From Fidelibacterota bacterium (GTDB lineage: Bacteria > Fidelibacterota > UBA8477 > JABMPR01): 52,320 nt of DNA. Numbering within the stretch: position 1 is the stretch's first letter; the number at the start of each line of letters is the position of its first letter. The notes under the pieces were generated by a model. It worked only from the letters and a program-made list of their open reading frames with translations, had not been told where the DNA came from and did not search any database. The stretch covers positions 1-52,320 of the forward strand of contig JABIFX010000132.1 of assembly GCA_018650445.1 (NCBI GenBank). Direction: 5' to 3'. The position numbers were made by a program, and so were the translations under genes. Positions 18,786 through 27,022 of the stretch are shown here, piece after piece.

Positions 18786-21314
18786 ATGAATATTCTTAAT
18801 TTAATCGGTAAGCCATTCCGGCTCACCACATTCCTTATTACTCTCATCCTAATAACACCCCATACTCTTCAATCTGGTGTAACTGGCAAGATCAGCGGAA
18901 AGCTAAGATCTGGTGAATCTGGAACTCCTGTTATCGGTGCCTCTATTCAGATCGAGGGAACTAATTTTGGCAGCATTTCTGATAAAAATGGCAAGTTTTA
19001 TATTCTGAACATTCCTCCAGGTACATACTCGGTCATCATTTCTTATATCGGGCTAGAAACCAGCTTGCTTGGTAATGTTCAGGTGACTGCAGATCTGACA
19101 ACCTGGCTTGATTTAACCATGAATCCTTCTATCCTGGAAGGCCAGGAGGTTATTGTCAATGCACCCATTGATGCTATAGAAAAAGATCTGGCAGGTACAC
19201 GATCAGTGGTGACTCAGGAGCAATTCAATTCGCTTCCAATATCGGAAATTTCTCAAGCATTATACCTGCAGTCCGGAGTGGCTGGTTCAGATGCCGACCT
19301 CATCGTTCGAGGGGGCCGAGCAAACCAAGTCGCATTTCTAATTGATGGTGTCTATGTGCAGGATCCATTTCTGGGATCGTTTGCAAATGATCTGGGAACC
19401 AATGCCATTGATGAACTCACGCTCCTCAGCGGCACCTTCAATGCAGAATATGGCAATGCGATGAGCGGAATAGTGAATATCCTAACTAGAGAGGGCGGTC
19501 GCAGTTGGCAGGCAAAACTTGAGAATCGGACAGGCAGTTTTCAGAACCGTGATAAGAACAAATCTGAAGGTACCTTAACGAGCTGGTCTCTGGGTGGTCC
19601 GCTGCTGAGTGAGAATCTGAGGCTTTTCGTCTCTGGTCAACATAATGATAAAGACAGTTATCTCCCCTGGGGCTTTAAAAAATCCAGTTCATATACGACA
19701 AAATTGACATATACAGGTATATCTAATATAAAACTTAATACTTTATATAGGACTTCATGGAAACGCTGGAAGTATTATCGTCACAGTTGGGCCTACATTC
19801 CTGAACAGTATTATCAATATGAGTCATCCCGACAACACATAAGCTTGAACCTCACCCACACCCTCAATCCCCATCTTTTTTATGAATTGAGGATATCACA
19901 GTACCATCAGGACTACCGTCAGGGAATCTGGATAGATTCCACCTCCTCCTGGAAAGACAGTAGCGAATATACAGCTTATGGTGACTATGAATGGAACCAC
20001 GAAGCTGGCAATGGTTATGAGTTTTATGCCCGTCGCAACCCACCAACTTATTTGATCTCGGCGACCAAGACCTTTGACTTGCGCTGGGATGGTATCTGGC
20101 AAGTCAATTCGTGGAATGAGCTAAAAGCTGGCTTCCAATACAAGCGGCACAATTTAGTCCTCTCAAATCCATATGATCCAGGCAGGGTTAATTTTTATCG
20201 GGATGAATACGATCTGTCCCCCATCGAAACTGCTATTTATTTGCAGGACAAAATTGAATTCCCTTTTCTGGTGATAAATCTGGGTCTACGCTTTGACCAG
20301 TTTGATGGGAAGGTTGGGTATCGACTAAATCCTATGTATGAATCTACCAGAACTACAGCTTCTCCTAAAAGTCAGATCAGTCCCAGACTTGGCATCGCCC
20401 ATCCCATTTCAGATCGTACCAAGATCCATTTTGCTTATGGACATTTTTTTCAGAATCCACCCTATGCCTATTTATACAACCGACTCAATTACGACTTTGC
20501 TGTTTCTGCCCCCGTGTTTGGGGATCCAGATATGAAAGCAGAGAAAACCGTAGCCTACGAGGTTGGACTCACTCATCAATTCAGCCCGGCATTTCTCGGA
20601 CGCTTCAACGCTTTCTACAAGGATGTTACCAATCTTGTGGGTACCCGATATTATGCTCCTTACGCAGAGGATGCACCTGATCGATATGTTGGTTATACCC
20701 TGATCATCAATGAGGATTATGCATTTTCAAAAGGAGTTGAGATCAATTTTGAATATGATCTTAGGAAAATGGCCACAGCCAAACTCAGCTATACCTATTC
20801 TATCGCAAAAGGTAGTGCATCATACGCAGATGAGCAATATCCAGGGAGCATAGAAACTACCACGCTTTATAATCTTGATTTTGATAGAACCCATGGCTTG
20901 AATTTTTATGGATCTGTGCGATCAGGTAAGCATCAGGGAGTGAAAATACTCAACATTTATCCTTTTCAGCGAGCTGATCTAGGATTTGTGATACAGGCCA
21001 ACACAGGTACGCCCTATACTCCATACGCCCGTGATATTGGACTGGTGGAGATCAATTCATTGCGCATGCCATCTACATATACTATCGATATGATCATGGG
21101 TAAACGATTCTCCCTGGCGAGCAAACTCTCTGCACGTGCCTTCCTGGAAATACTCAATTTGACTAACGCTCGGAACGCCATCGGCATTTTCACCAGTTCA
21201 GGCGAACCTGATTACACCCTCGTCCCCGGTCACAGCGAAGAATATATGAATAATCCTTCCCACTTTGGACCTCCACGCACCTTTAGGCTGGGTCTAGCAC
21301 TGGACTGGAGATAA
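18786..21314 (+). CDS. TonB-dependent receptor with carboxypeptidase-regulatory-like domain
   Basis: 842-residue outer-membrane receptor. A signal segment is followed by a carboxypeptidase-D regulatory-like domain (about residues 33-115; GASIQIEGTNFGSISDKNG...PPGTYSVIISYIG). A plug domain (about 125-250; LIVRGGRANQVAFLIDGVYV, EYGNAMSGIVNI) and a 22-strand-type barrel ending FRLGLALDWR come next. It is first in a three-gene operon: the T9SS cargo starts 2 bases after it and the PorV-like gene overlaps the cargo. The substrate is unknown. The operon layout resembles FCB clusters in which a receptor, a surface protein and a PorV/Q-like protein are co-expressed. Confidence 0.92.
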   Translation: MNILNLIGKPFRLTTFLITLILITPHTLQSGVTGKISGKLRSGESGTPVIGASIQIEGTNFGSISDKNGKFYILNIPPGTYSVIISYIGLETSLLGNVQVTADLTTWLDLTMNPSILEGQEVIVNAPIDAIEKDLAGTRSVVTQEQFNSLPISEISQALYLQSGVAGSDADLIVRGGRANQVAFLIDGVYVQDPFLGSFANDLGTNAIDELTLLSGTFNAEYGNAMSGIVNILTREGGRSWQAKLENRTGSFQNRDKNKSEGTLTSWSLGGPLLSENLRLFVSGQHNDKDSYLPWGFKKSSSYTTKLTYTGISNIKLNTLYRTSWKRWKYYRHSWAYIPEQYYQYESSRQHISLNLTHTLNPHLFYELRISQYHQDYRQGIWIDSTSSWKDSSEYTAYGDYEWNHEAGNGYEFYARRNPPTYLISATKTFDLRWDGIWQVNSWNELKAGFQYKRHNLVLSNPYDPGRVNFYRDEYDLSPIETAIYLQDKIEFPFLVINLGLRFDQFDGKVGYRLNPMYESTRTTASPKSQISPRLGIAHPISDRTKIHFAYGHFFQNPPYAYLYNRLNYDFAVSAPVFGDPDMKAEKTVAYEVGLTHQFSPAFLGRFNAFYKDVTNLVGTRYYAPYAEDAPDRYVGYTLIINEDYAFSKGVEINFEYDLRKMATAKLSYTYSIAKGSASYADEQYPGSIETTTLYNLDFDRTHGLNFYGSVRSGKHQGVKILNIYPFQRADLGFVIQANTGTPYTPYARDIGLVEINSLRMPSTYTIDMIMGKRFSLASKLSARAFLEILNLTNARNAIGIFTSSGEPDYTLVPGHSEEYMNNPSHFGPPRTFRLGLALDWR

Positions 21315-21316
21315 TT

Positions 21317-24118
21317 ATGAATAACAAACTATATAGAATAATTACGTTGATCATGGTGCTGCCAATGACCATGATATTTGCAGATGAGAAAGATTTTGAT
21401 GAGAAGCATAATGCAATTGCCAAATCCATGGACCTTACTGATCGTGCTGCAGGTATCCATAATGCCAGCAATATCAGCCTGTTCTTTGAAAATTATGGAA
21501 AATTCTCCCACGATTCTTTCTTGTATGGGGACGCCGGTGAATTTCCCGCCAACAGCAATCACAATTACCTGTACCTTATGAGCGCGATGGTCGGTGTTGC
21601 ACCTGATGCAGCCTCTGGACGCTCCGCAAATGTGATACAAAGCAGGTATGCAACCAGTACAGATTGGATGCCAGTTGGAGGGTATCATCAGGGTCCAGCT
21701 ACTGACATTGCCTTTAGTGACAATACAGCAACCTGGCCAAACGCGGAGTGGTTCTTTCAGGACGATGAAGGTGAGGCACTTATCGTATCCACCCAGGATA
21801 GCTATTGTGTATATAATGATGCAGGGAATCAAAATGAGGTCCTTGGTATTCAAATTGCCCAAACAGGCTATGCCTTCGGTGTCAGCGATTTTGAAGATAT
21901 GATTTTTTTCACCTTTGAAGTAACCAACCAATCTGATGTCAGCTATGATAGTGTCTATTTCGGATTGTATCATGATTTTGATATAGGAAATGATCCATAC
22001 GGAGTGAATGATTATTCAGATGATATGCTGGGATTTGATGCTGCAAATAACTTCATCAAAGTTTCTGATGCTGATCAATCCTCCCTAGAATGGAATGGTG
22101 AACCCGGTATGATGGGAATTGTCCTGCTGGAAACACCCCAGCTAAATGGGAACATGGCAGGCATTACCGACATGCACTATGGAATATTTGAAGACAATGA
22201 TGAAACTCAGATGGCACTTCTCTCCAGCAATTTGGATTATCTCCCTGATGGCATTGACCCTCGCAATTTTTTTAATACAGGCGATTCTCCCGATGCTCAT
22301 TTTGATGGTGTAAGCGCTATTCCCAGTACAGGGAAGGACATTTTTGGCACCATTTCTTCTGGTCCTTTTGACTTATCACCCACAGACTCACTCACATTTA
22401 TCATTGGTATTATTGCCGGGATAGATGAAGCGGATTTATACAATAACCTCTATGCAGCTCAAGGTCTATATGCAAATGAATTTGTGGCTCCAAAACCCCC
22501 AACTTCACCGGCACTATCCGGTGTGGCTGGACACAATGGAATCACACTTTACTGGACAAACTCGACGGAAGGCGAGATCGATGATGCATCAGGCATCCCT
22601 GATTTTGAAGGATATCGCTTATATAAAAGTGTAGACAATGGATTGAGCTGGGATCAAATAGATAGAAATTCTTATCCTGAATCAACTCCAGAAGCAGTCC
22701 CCTTTGCTAGTTTTGACCGTGTAAATGGATGGGGTGATGACACGGGTCTCCAATATACCTATGTGGACGACTCCGTAATAAATGGGTTCGAATATTGGTA
22801 TTCAATCACTGCCTTTGACCATGGAGATGCACTTACTGGGAGTTTGGAAAGTCCTATTGGAAATTCCGTAGATGTGAGCAACACCATTAGTATTATTCCA
22901 GCATCTACGCCGGCAGGATATGAGTCTGGGGACATTTCAGATTTGAACCACTATGACGGGAACGCCAACTATACACTCAGCGTAGATCCACTGGCTCCTG
23001 AGCAATTGAACAATTTTTCTTATGACCTTCATTTCCTCTATGCCCTTCAAAATGAGATTGGCAATCCAGGGATTTGGGCAACTGTTGATATCACCGACTC
23101 AAGTCTTGTACCTACAATACATTTTGGGATTGAGTTCACGGCTGAAGATCAAATAAATATTCTTAACCTTGATACACGGACTTTGTATTGGGCTGGCGAT
23201 TTAATTCTTGGCGTCCCTTATCCATTTGAGAGTTATTTTACACTTACCTTTCATAGATCGGACACGTTAAACATACCTAGCCCAGGTGACTTGCTCAGCA
23301 TAAATTTTAGTACAGAACTGCTCCGCTATGATGGTCAGGACACACTTCAGGTGCTTGGTCCCCAACGCTTTGATCCTGGCGCAGATCTGGTCTCCGATGA
23401 TGGGCTGATATTGAGTCTTGATGCCCAGCCAGTCATTCAGAACATCAGTGTACCTCCTATTCTGGATTTTGAACTTGAGATTGAAGTAGCAGACCTGGAA
23501 TCAATACAAGATATGGACTTTCAGATAACTATCACTCAATCAGGACATGATACTGAGGGCAATACCTATATAATTCTGAGAACCACAGATGAAAATTCAA
23601 TCGAGATAGGTGTGGCTGATACACTATACAATGGTTGGGGTATCCAATATAACGGTTGGGCTGCCTGGTTTGGATTTGATCCAGCACATCCACCAGCTCC
23701 AGGGACATCCGCGACTTTTTCAACCTTACCACCAATTCGTCCAACTATACAGGACTACTACCAATTTGGAATTATTGATGCAAAAACAAATCCTGATATG
23801 CTTGTAAAGGATATGAGCGAGATTCGGGTGGTTCCAAATCCATATATGGCTGGGTCGCTCTGGGAAACTGAACGGGGTAGTTTCGTGAGAGAACCTGTTC
23901 GCCAAATACAATTTACAAATTTGCCCGCGGAGTGTGAGATCCATATATTCACACTATCCGGAGATTTGATCAAGACACTGGAACATGATGCTGGCCATGG
24001 AACAGAGGCTTGGGATTTACGGGCTGAAGGAGGCAGGGAAATCGTCTCTGGAATTTACCTCTATCAGGTTAAAAGTGCAGGCTTCGAATACTTAAATAGA
24101 TTTGCGGTGATCAAATGA
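21317..24118 (+). CDS. Large secreted protein with fibronectin III-like and T9SS-type C-terminal domain
   Basis: 933 residues. The signal peptide ends near MIFADEK. The N-terminal half (about 50-390) is a conserved-looking but unassigned region rich in Asp and Asn. A fibronectin type III-like unit follows (about 395-520, PPTSPALSGVAGHNGITLYW...EGYRLYKSVDNG). The C-terminal 100 residues (IRVVPNPYMAGSLWE...CEIHIFTLSGDLIKTL...GGREIVSGIYLYQV) match the T9SS sorting-domain family in its VVPNPY variant. It is sandwiched between a TonB receptor and a PorV-like protein and overlaps the latter by 4 bases, so the three are probably made together. The substrate or ligand is unknown. Confidence 0.85.
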   Translation: MNNKLYRIITLIMVLPMTMIFADEKDFDEKHNAIAKSMDLTDRAAGIHNASNISLFFENYGKFSHDSFLYGDAGEFPANSNHNYLYLMSAMVGVAPDAASGRSANVIQSRYATSTDWMPVGGYHQGPATDIAFSDNTATWPNAEWFFQDDEGEALIVSTQDSYCVYNDAGNQNEVLGIQIAQTGYAFGVSDFEDMIFFTFEVTNQSDVSYDSVYFGLYHDFDIGNDPYGVNDYSDDMLGFDAANNFIKVSDADQSSLEWNGEPGMMGIVLLETPQLNGNMAGITDMHYGIFEDNDETQMALLSSNLDYLPDGIDPRNFFNTGDSPDAHFDGVSAIPSTGKDIFGTISSGPFDLSPTDSLTFIIGIIAGIDEADLYNNLYAAQGLYANEFVAPKPPTSPALSGVAGHNGITLYWTNSTEGEIDDASGIPDFEGYRLYKSVDNGLSWDQIDRNSYPESTPEAVPFASFDRVNGWGDDTGLQYTYVDDSVINGFEYWYSITAFDHGDALTGSLESPIGNSVDVSNTISIIPASTPAGYESGDISDLNHYDGNANYTLSVDPLAPEQLNNFSYDLHFLYALQNEIGNPGIWATVDITDSSLVPTIHFGIEFTAEDQINILNLDTRTLYWAGDLILGVPYPFESYFTLTFHRSDTLNIPSPGDLLSINFSTELLRYDGQDTLQVLGPQRFDPGADLVSDDGLILSLDAQPVIQNISVPPILDFELEIEVADLESIQDMDFQITITQSGHDTEGNTYIILRTTDENSIEIGVADTLYNGWGIQYNGWAAWFGFDPAHPPAPGTSATFSTLPPIRPTIQDYYQFGIIDAKTNPDMLVKDMSEIRVVPNPYMAGSLWETERGSFVREPVRQIQFTNLPAECEIHIFTLSGDLIKTLEHDAGHGTEAWDLRAEGGREIVSGIYLYQVKSAGFEYLNRFAVIK

Positions 24119-25125
24119 ATCAGAATAATCATATAGCAAAAATCAAGATTATCCTGCTTCTCTCAATACTTGCTGCCAGCTTGAGTGCTCAAAATGCGAA
24201 TCTGGGCACTGCAGGAGCACAATTTCTCAAGATTCCAATCGGGGCTCGTTCTGCCGCTCTTGGAGGAGCCGTGACAGGCATGTCCATGGATGCAACAGCT
24301 CTTTTCTGGAATCCAGCCGGTATCATCCACAATCATACTCACGCCTTACATGTTTCGCACATCCCCTGGATGACCTTTTTTGATGTCAATGCACTGGCCT
24401 ATACATTGAATCTAAAGGAGCAGGGTGCTATTGGATTTTATGCCCGTACGCTGGGGATGGAGAAGATGGAGATTACCACTGAATATGAGCCGGGTGGAAC
24501 TGGGGAATTTTTCGATTCCCAGGATCTTGAGATGGGCGTCAGTTATGCTCGCAAGCTCATCGATCAATTCAGTTTTGGAATTACAGCCAAATATATCAGA
24601 CAGCGCATCTGGAATGAGATAGCCTCAGGTATCGCTTTTGATTTTGGGACCCATTACAATATCGAATTCCAGAATGCCTCCATTGCCATGTCCTTAAGAA
24701 ATTTTGGACCAGACATTAAAATGGATGGACCAGATTTATTGGTTTTTTATGATGGCTCCGAATATTTCCCGAACCGTTTTATTCCATCCAATAAAAATAC
24801 TGAGGCGTATCCCCTGCCCTTGATTTTTCAATTTGGAATGGGGCTGGACCTGATTAAAGCACAATTCTTCCATTCCAGGTTAGCTCTGGACGTCATACAC
24901 TATAATGATAATGATGAGCAAGTTCTGTTAGGATTGGAATCAACCATTGCACAGAGATTTATTCTGCGTGGAGGGTATAGATTTAATCAGACCGAGCAAC
25001 AGCCAAGTCTGGGAGTAGGGTTACATCAGCGTATTGAAAAAATAGTGATTAAACTAGATTATGCATTTGTAATGCATGAACATTTGGGAGATACCAGATT
25101 CCTGTCACTGGATATTATTTTCTGA
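24115..25125 (+). CDS. PorV/PorQ family outer-membrane protein
   Basis: 336 residues with a signal peptide ending at SLSAQ. It has the hallmark N-terminal strand pattern AGAQFLKIPIGARSAALGGA...DATALFWNPAGI of the PorV/PorQ family, 14-strand FadL-like barrels. These act in type IX secretion: PorV shuttles cargo from the translocon to the attachment complex. The ATG overlaps the cargo gene stop (ATGA), which implies coupled translation. The closeness to a T9SS cargo suggests a dedicated PorV-like partner, although the family is large and many copies have unknown roles. Confidence 0.85.
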   Translation: MNQNNHIAKIKIILLLSILAASLSAQNANLGTAGAQFLKIPIGARSAALGGAVTGMSMDATALFWNPAGIIHNHTHALHVSHIPWMTFFDVNALAYTLNLKEQGAIGFYARTLGMEKMEITTEYEPGGTGEFFDSQDLEMGVSYARKLIDQFSFGITAKYIRQRIWNEIASGIAFDFGTHYNIEFQNASIAMSLRNFGPDIKMDGPDLLVFYDGSEYFPNRFIPSNKNTEAYPLPLIFQFGMGLDLIKAQFFHSRLALDVIHYNDNDEQVLLGLESTIAQRFILRGGYRFNQTEQQPSLGVGLHQRIEKIVIKLDYAFVMHEHLGDTRFLSLDIIF

Positions 25126-25135
25126 TTTGTTGTAG

Positions 25136-25173
25136 TTTAGGTAGGGACGTTACATGCCACGTTCCTACCTAAA
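25136..25173. repeat. REP-like palindrome between convergent genes
   Basis: TTTAGGTAGGGACGT and ACGTTCCTACCTAAA form a 15-bp stem with one G-T mismatch and an 8-base loop. It fills the whole space between the convergent stop codons of the PorV-like and U32 genes. It could serve as a terminator for both, but it lacks T-runs and resembles dispersed palindromes of the GTAGGGACGT type. Confidence 0.7.
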
Positions 25174-25175
25174 TG

Positions 25176-26501
25176 CTATCCCCGGGGTTCTGCCAAAACC
25201 TTCCGCATCACGGTAAATTCACCAGGATCATGATCGAAAGGGATATAACCCAAGCCTGTACCGCCATGAACCACATCAACCGAACGTTTTTTGCTGTTGA
25301 ACAATTCCTCAATAACGATTTCTACGGTTTTATCTGGAGAAATTACTTCTATGGTCTCTCCCACCCTAATTTGATTCTTAATCTCAAATTCAAGCAATTG
25401 AGCTGACTTTTCCCAGCTTGTCACCATACCCGCATTCTGATGGGTAAAATCCTGTGAAGAAGGGTCCACATAATTCTGGCCATATTCCTGGGGATTCTTG
25501 GTATAGAATCCTGAGATATATCCACGATGAGCAATACCAATAAGGTCTTCAAGGTTCTTTGAGTCAAAGGGAATATCAGCCTGCATATCATCAATGGCTT
25601 TCCGGTAGGATCTGGCTGTCATAGCTGCATAATAGACAGATTTCGTGCGCCCTTCAATTTTATAGCTAACAATACCTGCATCTCGCATTTGCTGAAGCAG
25701 CTCAATGGAACATAGGTCCTTGGCGTTCATCATGTAGGTGCCATGTTCATCTTCTTTCATATCGAAATACTGTCCCGGTCGCTTCGGCTCTTCCAGGAAA
25801 TAGCCATCTTCAGGAGGGCTGTAGGGAGCATCAATTTGAATGATATCCTGACTCTCCATTTCCAATAGACTTGGAGATTTCTGGCCAAAATTATAGCCCC
25901 AGCGACAGGAGTTTGTACACGTTCCCTGATTGGCATCCATATTATTCATATAGTTGGTAATTAGACATCTCCCTGAGTAAGCAATGCAGATGGCACCGTG
26001 CACAAAGGCCTCGAGCTCCACATCTGGAACCTTGGCATGGATTTCAGCAATTTCTTTCAGACTTAGTTCCCTGGATAGAATAATCCGCGTGACGCCTTGG
26101 TCTCTCCAAAAATCGGCACTGGCCCAATTGGTACAATTTGCCTGGGTTGATAAATGAATATCCAATTGAGGAAATTCTTTGCGGGCGAGGTGGATGAGAC
26201 CGGGGTCAGACATAATCATGGCATCCGGCTCATATTGAAGCATACGTTCCATCTCATCCATAAAGCCCTTAATTTTTGAATTGTGGGCATAGATGTTCAT
26301 CGTGAGATAAAGTTTTTTACCTAGATCATGCGTATAAGCGATAGCCTCAACCAAAGATTCTTTTCTGAAATCGTTTTCGCGGGTTCTTAAGGAGTAGCGT
26401 GGAACTCCGGCATATACGGCGTCAGCGCCATAGGCGAAGGCGTATTTCAATTTTTCAAAATTACCGGCGGGCAGTAATAATTCCGATGTTGTTTTATTCA
26501 T
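25176..26501 (-). CDS. trhP: U32 peptidase-family tRNA hydroxylation protein (TrhP/YegQ-like)
   Basis: 441 residues from the ATG at 26501, which follows AAGGTG; a GTG at 26513 adds four residues but has no Shine-Dalgarno sequence. The sequence follows E. coli YegQ/TrhP closely: ELLLPAGNFEKLKYAFAYGADAVYAG, PRYSLRTREND, MSDPGLIHLARKEFP, the cysteine motifs YSGRCL and NQGTCTNSCRWGY, then EDEHGTYMMNAKDLC and KIEGRTKSVYYAA, ending in the short beta-barrel domain. TrhP uses prephenate to form 5-hydroxyuridine at tRNA position 34 and carries an iron-sulfur cluster; the Cys pattern supports that. Some U32 paralogues act in ubiquinone biosynthesis or RNA hydroxylation (RlhA), but those differ in length. 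Confidence 0.88.
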   Translation of the reverse strand: MNKTTSELLLPAGNFEKLKYAFAYGADAVYAGVPRYSLRTRENDFRKESLVEAIAYTHDLGKKLYLTMNIYAHNSKIKGFMDEMERMLQYEPDAMIMSDPGLIHLARKEFPQLDIHLSTQANCTNWASADFWRDQGVTRIILSRELSLKEIAEIHAKVPDVELEAFVHGAICIAYSGRCLITNYMNNMDANQGTCTNSCRWGYNFGQKSPSLLEMESQDIIQIDAPYSPPEDGYFLEEPKRPGQYFDMKEDEHGTYMMNAKDLCSIELLQQMRDAGIVSYKIEGRTKSVYYAAMTARSYRKAIDDMQADIPFDSKNLEDLIGIAHRGYISGFYTKNPQEYGQNYVDPSSQDFTHQNAGMVTSWEKSAQLLEFEIKNQIRVGETIEVISPDKTVEIVIEELFNSKKRSVDVVHGGTGLGYIPFDHDPGEFTVMRKVLAEPRG

Positions 26502-27022
26502 AGTGGTATTCACCTTGTTGTAGTTTCATTGCCTTCAAATAAGACATTTTGAGCAGGAGAATGCAAACACATAATTTGATTGATCCATCTCACTTCGAAC
26601 CGGGAGGTTGGAATGAACTTATAACTCTAGCGAGCAATAAATGAAAAGCGCTCGGACAATCCTTACATCTAAAAGTATTAAAAAAATTTAACCCTTATCA
26701 GATTAATTCGAATTGAGGCTCTCATGCTACTCGAGCTAATCTCTCTAAGCTCTAGATATACAACATATTGGGTTCATATATGTGATAACCCCTAATAGTT
26801 GTGTGGGTACATCATTCTAGTGGAGTATAACAGAATCCTAACAAATTGATGGTTGACAGGTAAAAACTGCCAGTCTATCTTGCGCCGTAATGGATGAAGA
26901 ATTATAAGTAAATCTATGGAGTTCGTCTGGGATAAAAATTCCCGAGGAGCCCATTCATCGTGTGATGTCTGTCACAGTCATTACAAATATCGTATGTCCA
27001 ATAAAAGGAGGAAAACAAGAAG
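26502..27022. other. Long intergenic region upstream of the second TonB receptor
   Basis: 521 bases without a convincing gene. It includes a 27-codon open frame at 26561-26644 that I did not accept as a gene, the promoter at 26853-26881 and a roughly 140-base 5' leader. A strong AAAGGAGG ribosome site precedes the start at 27023. Confidence 0.5.
26853..26881 (+). promoter_or_regulatory. Sigma-70-like promoter of the TonB receptor gene
   Basis: TTGACA (26853-26858), a 17-base spacer and TATCTT (26876-26881) make a good -35 and a fair -10 box. Transcription would start near 26888 and leave a leader of about 135 bases before the ATG at 27023. Confidence 0.45.

Noticed and set aside
26561-26644. 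A 27-codon frame (MQTHNLIDPSHFEP...) followed by an overlapping 15-codon frame
   Set aside because: No signal peptide, no recognised motif, and the GGAG is too close to the ATG for a working ribosome site; it lies upstream of a clear promoter and chance is more likely.
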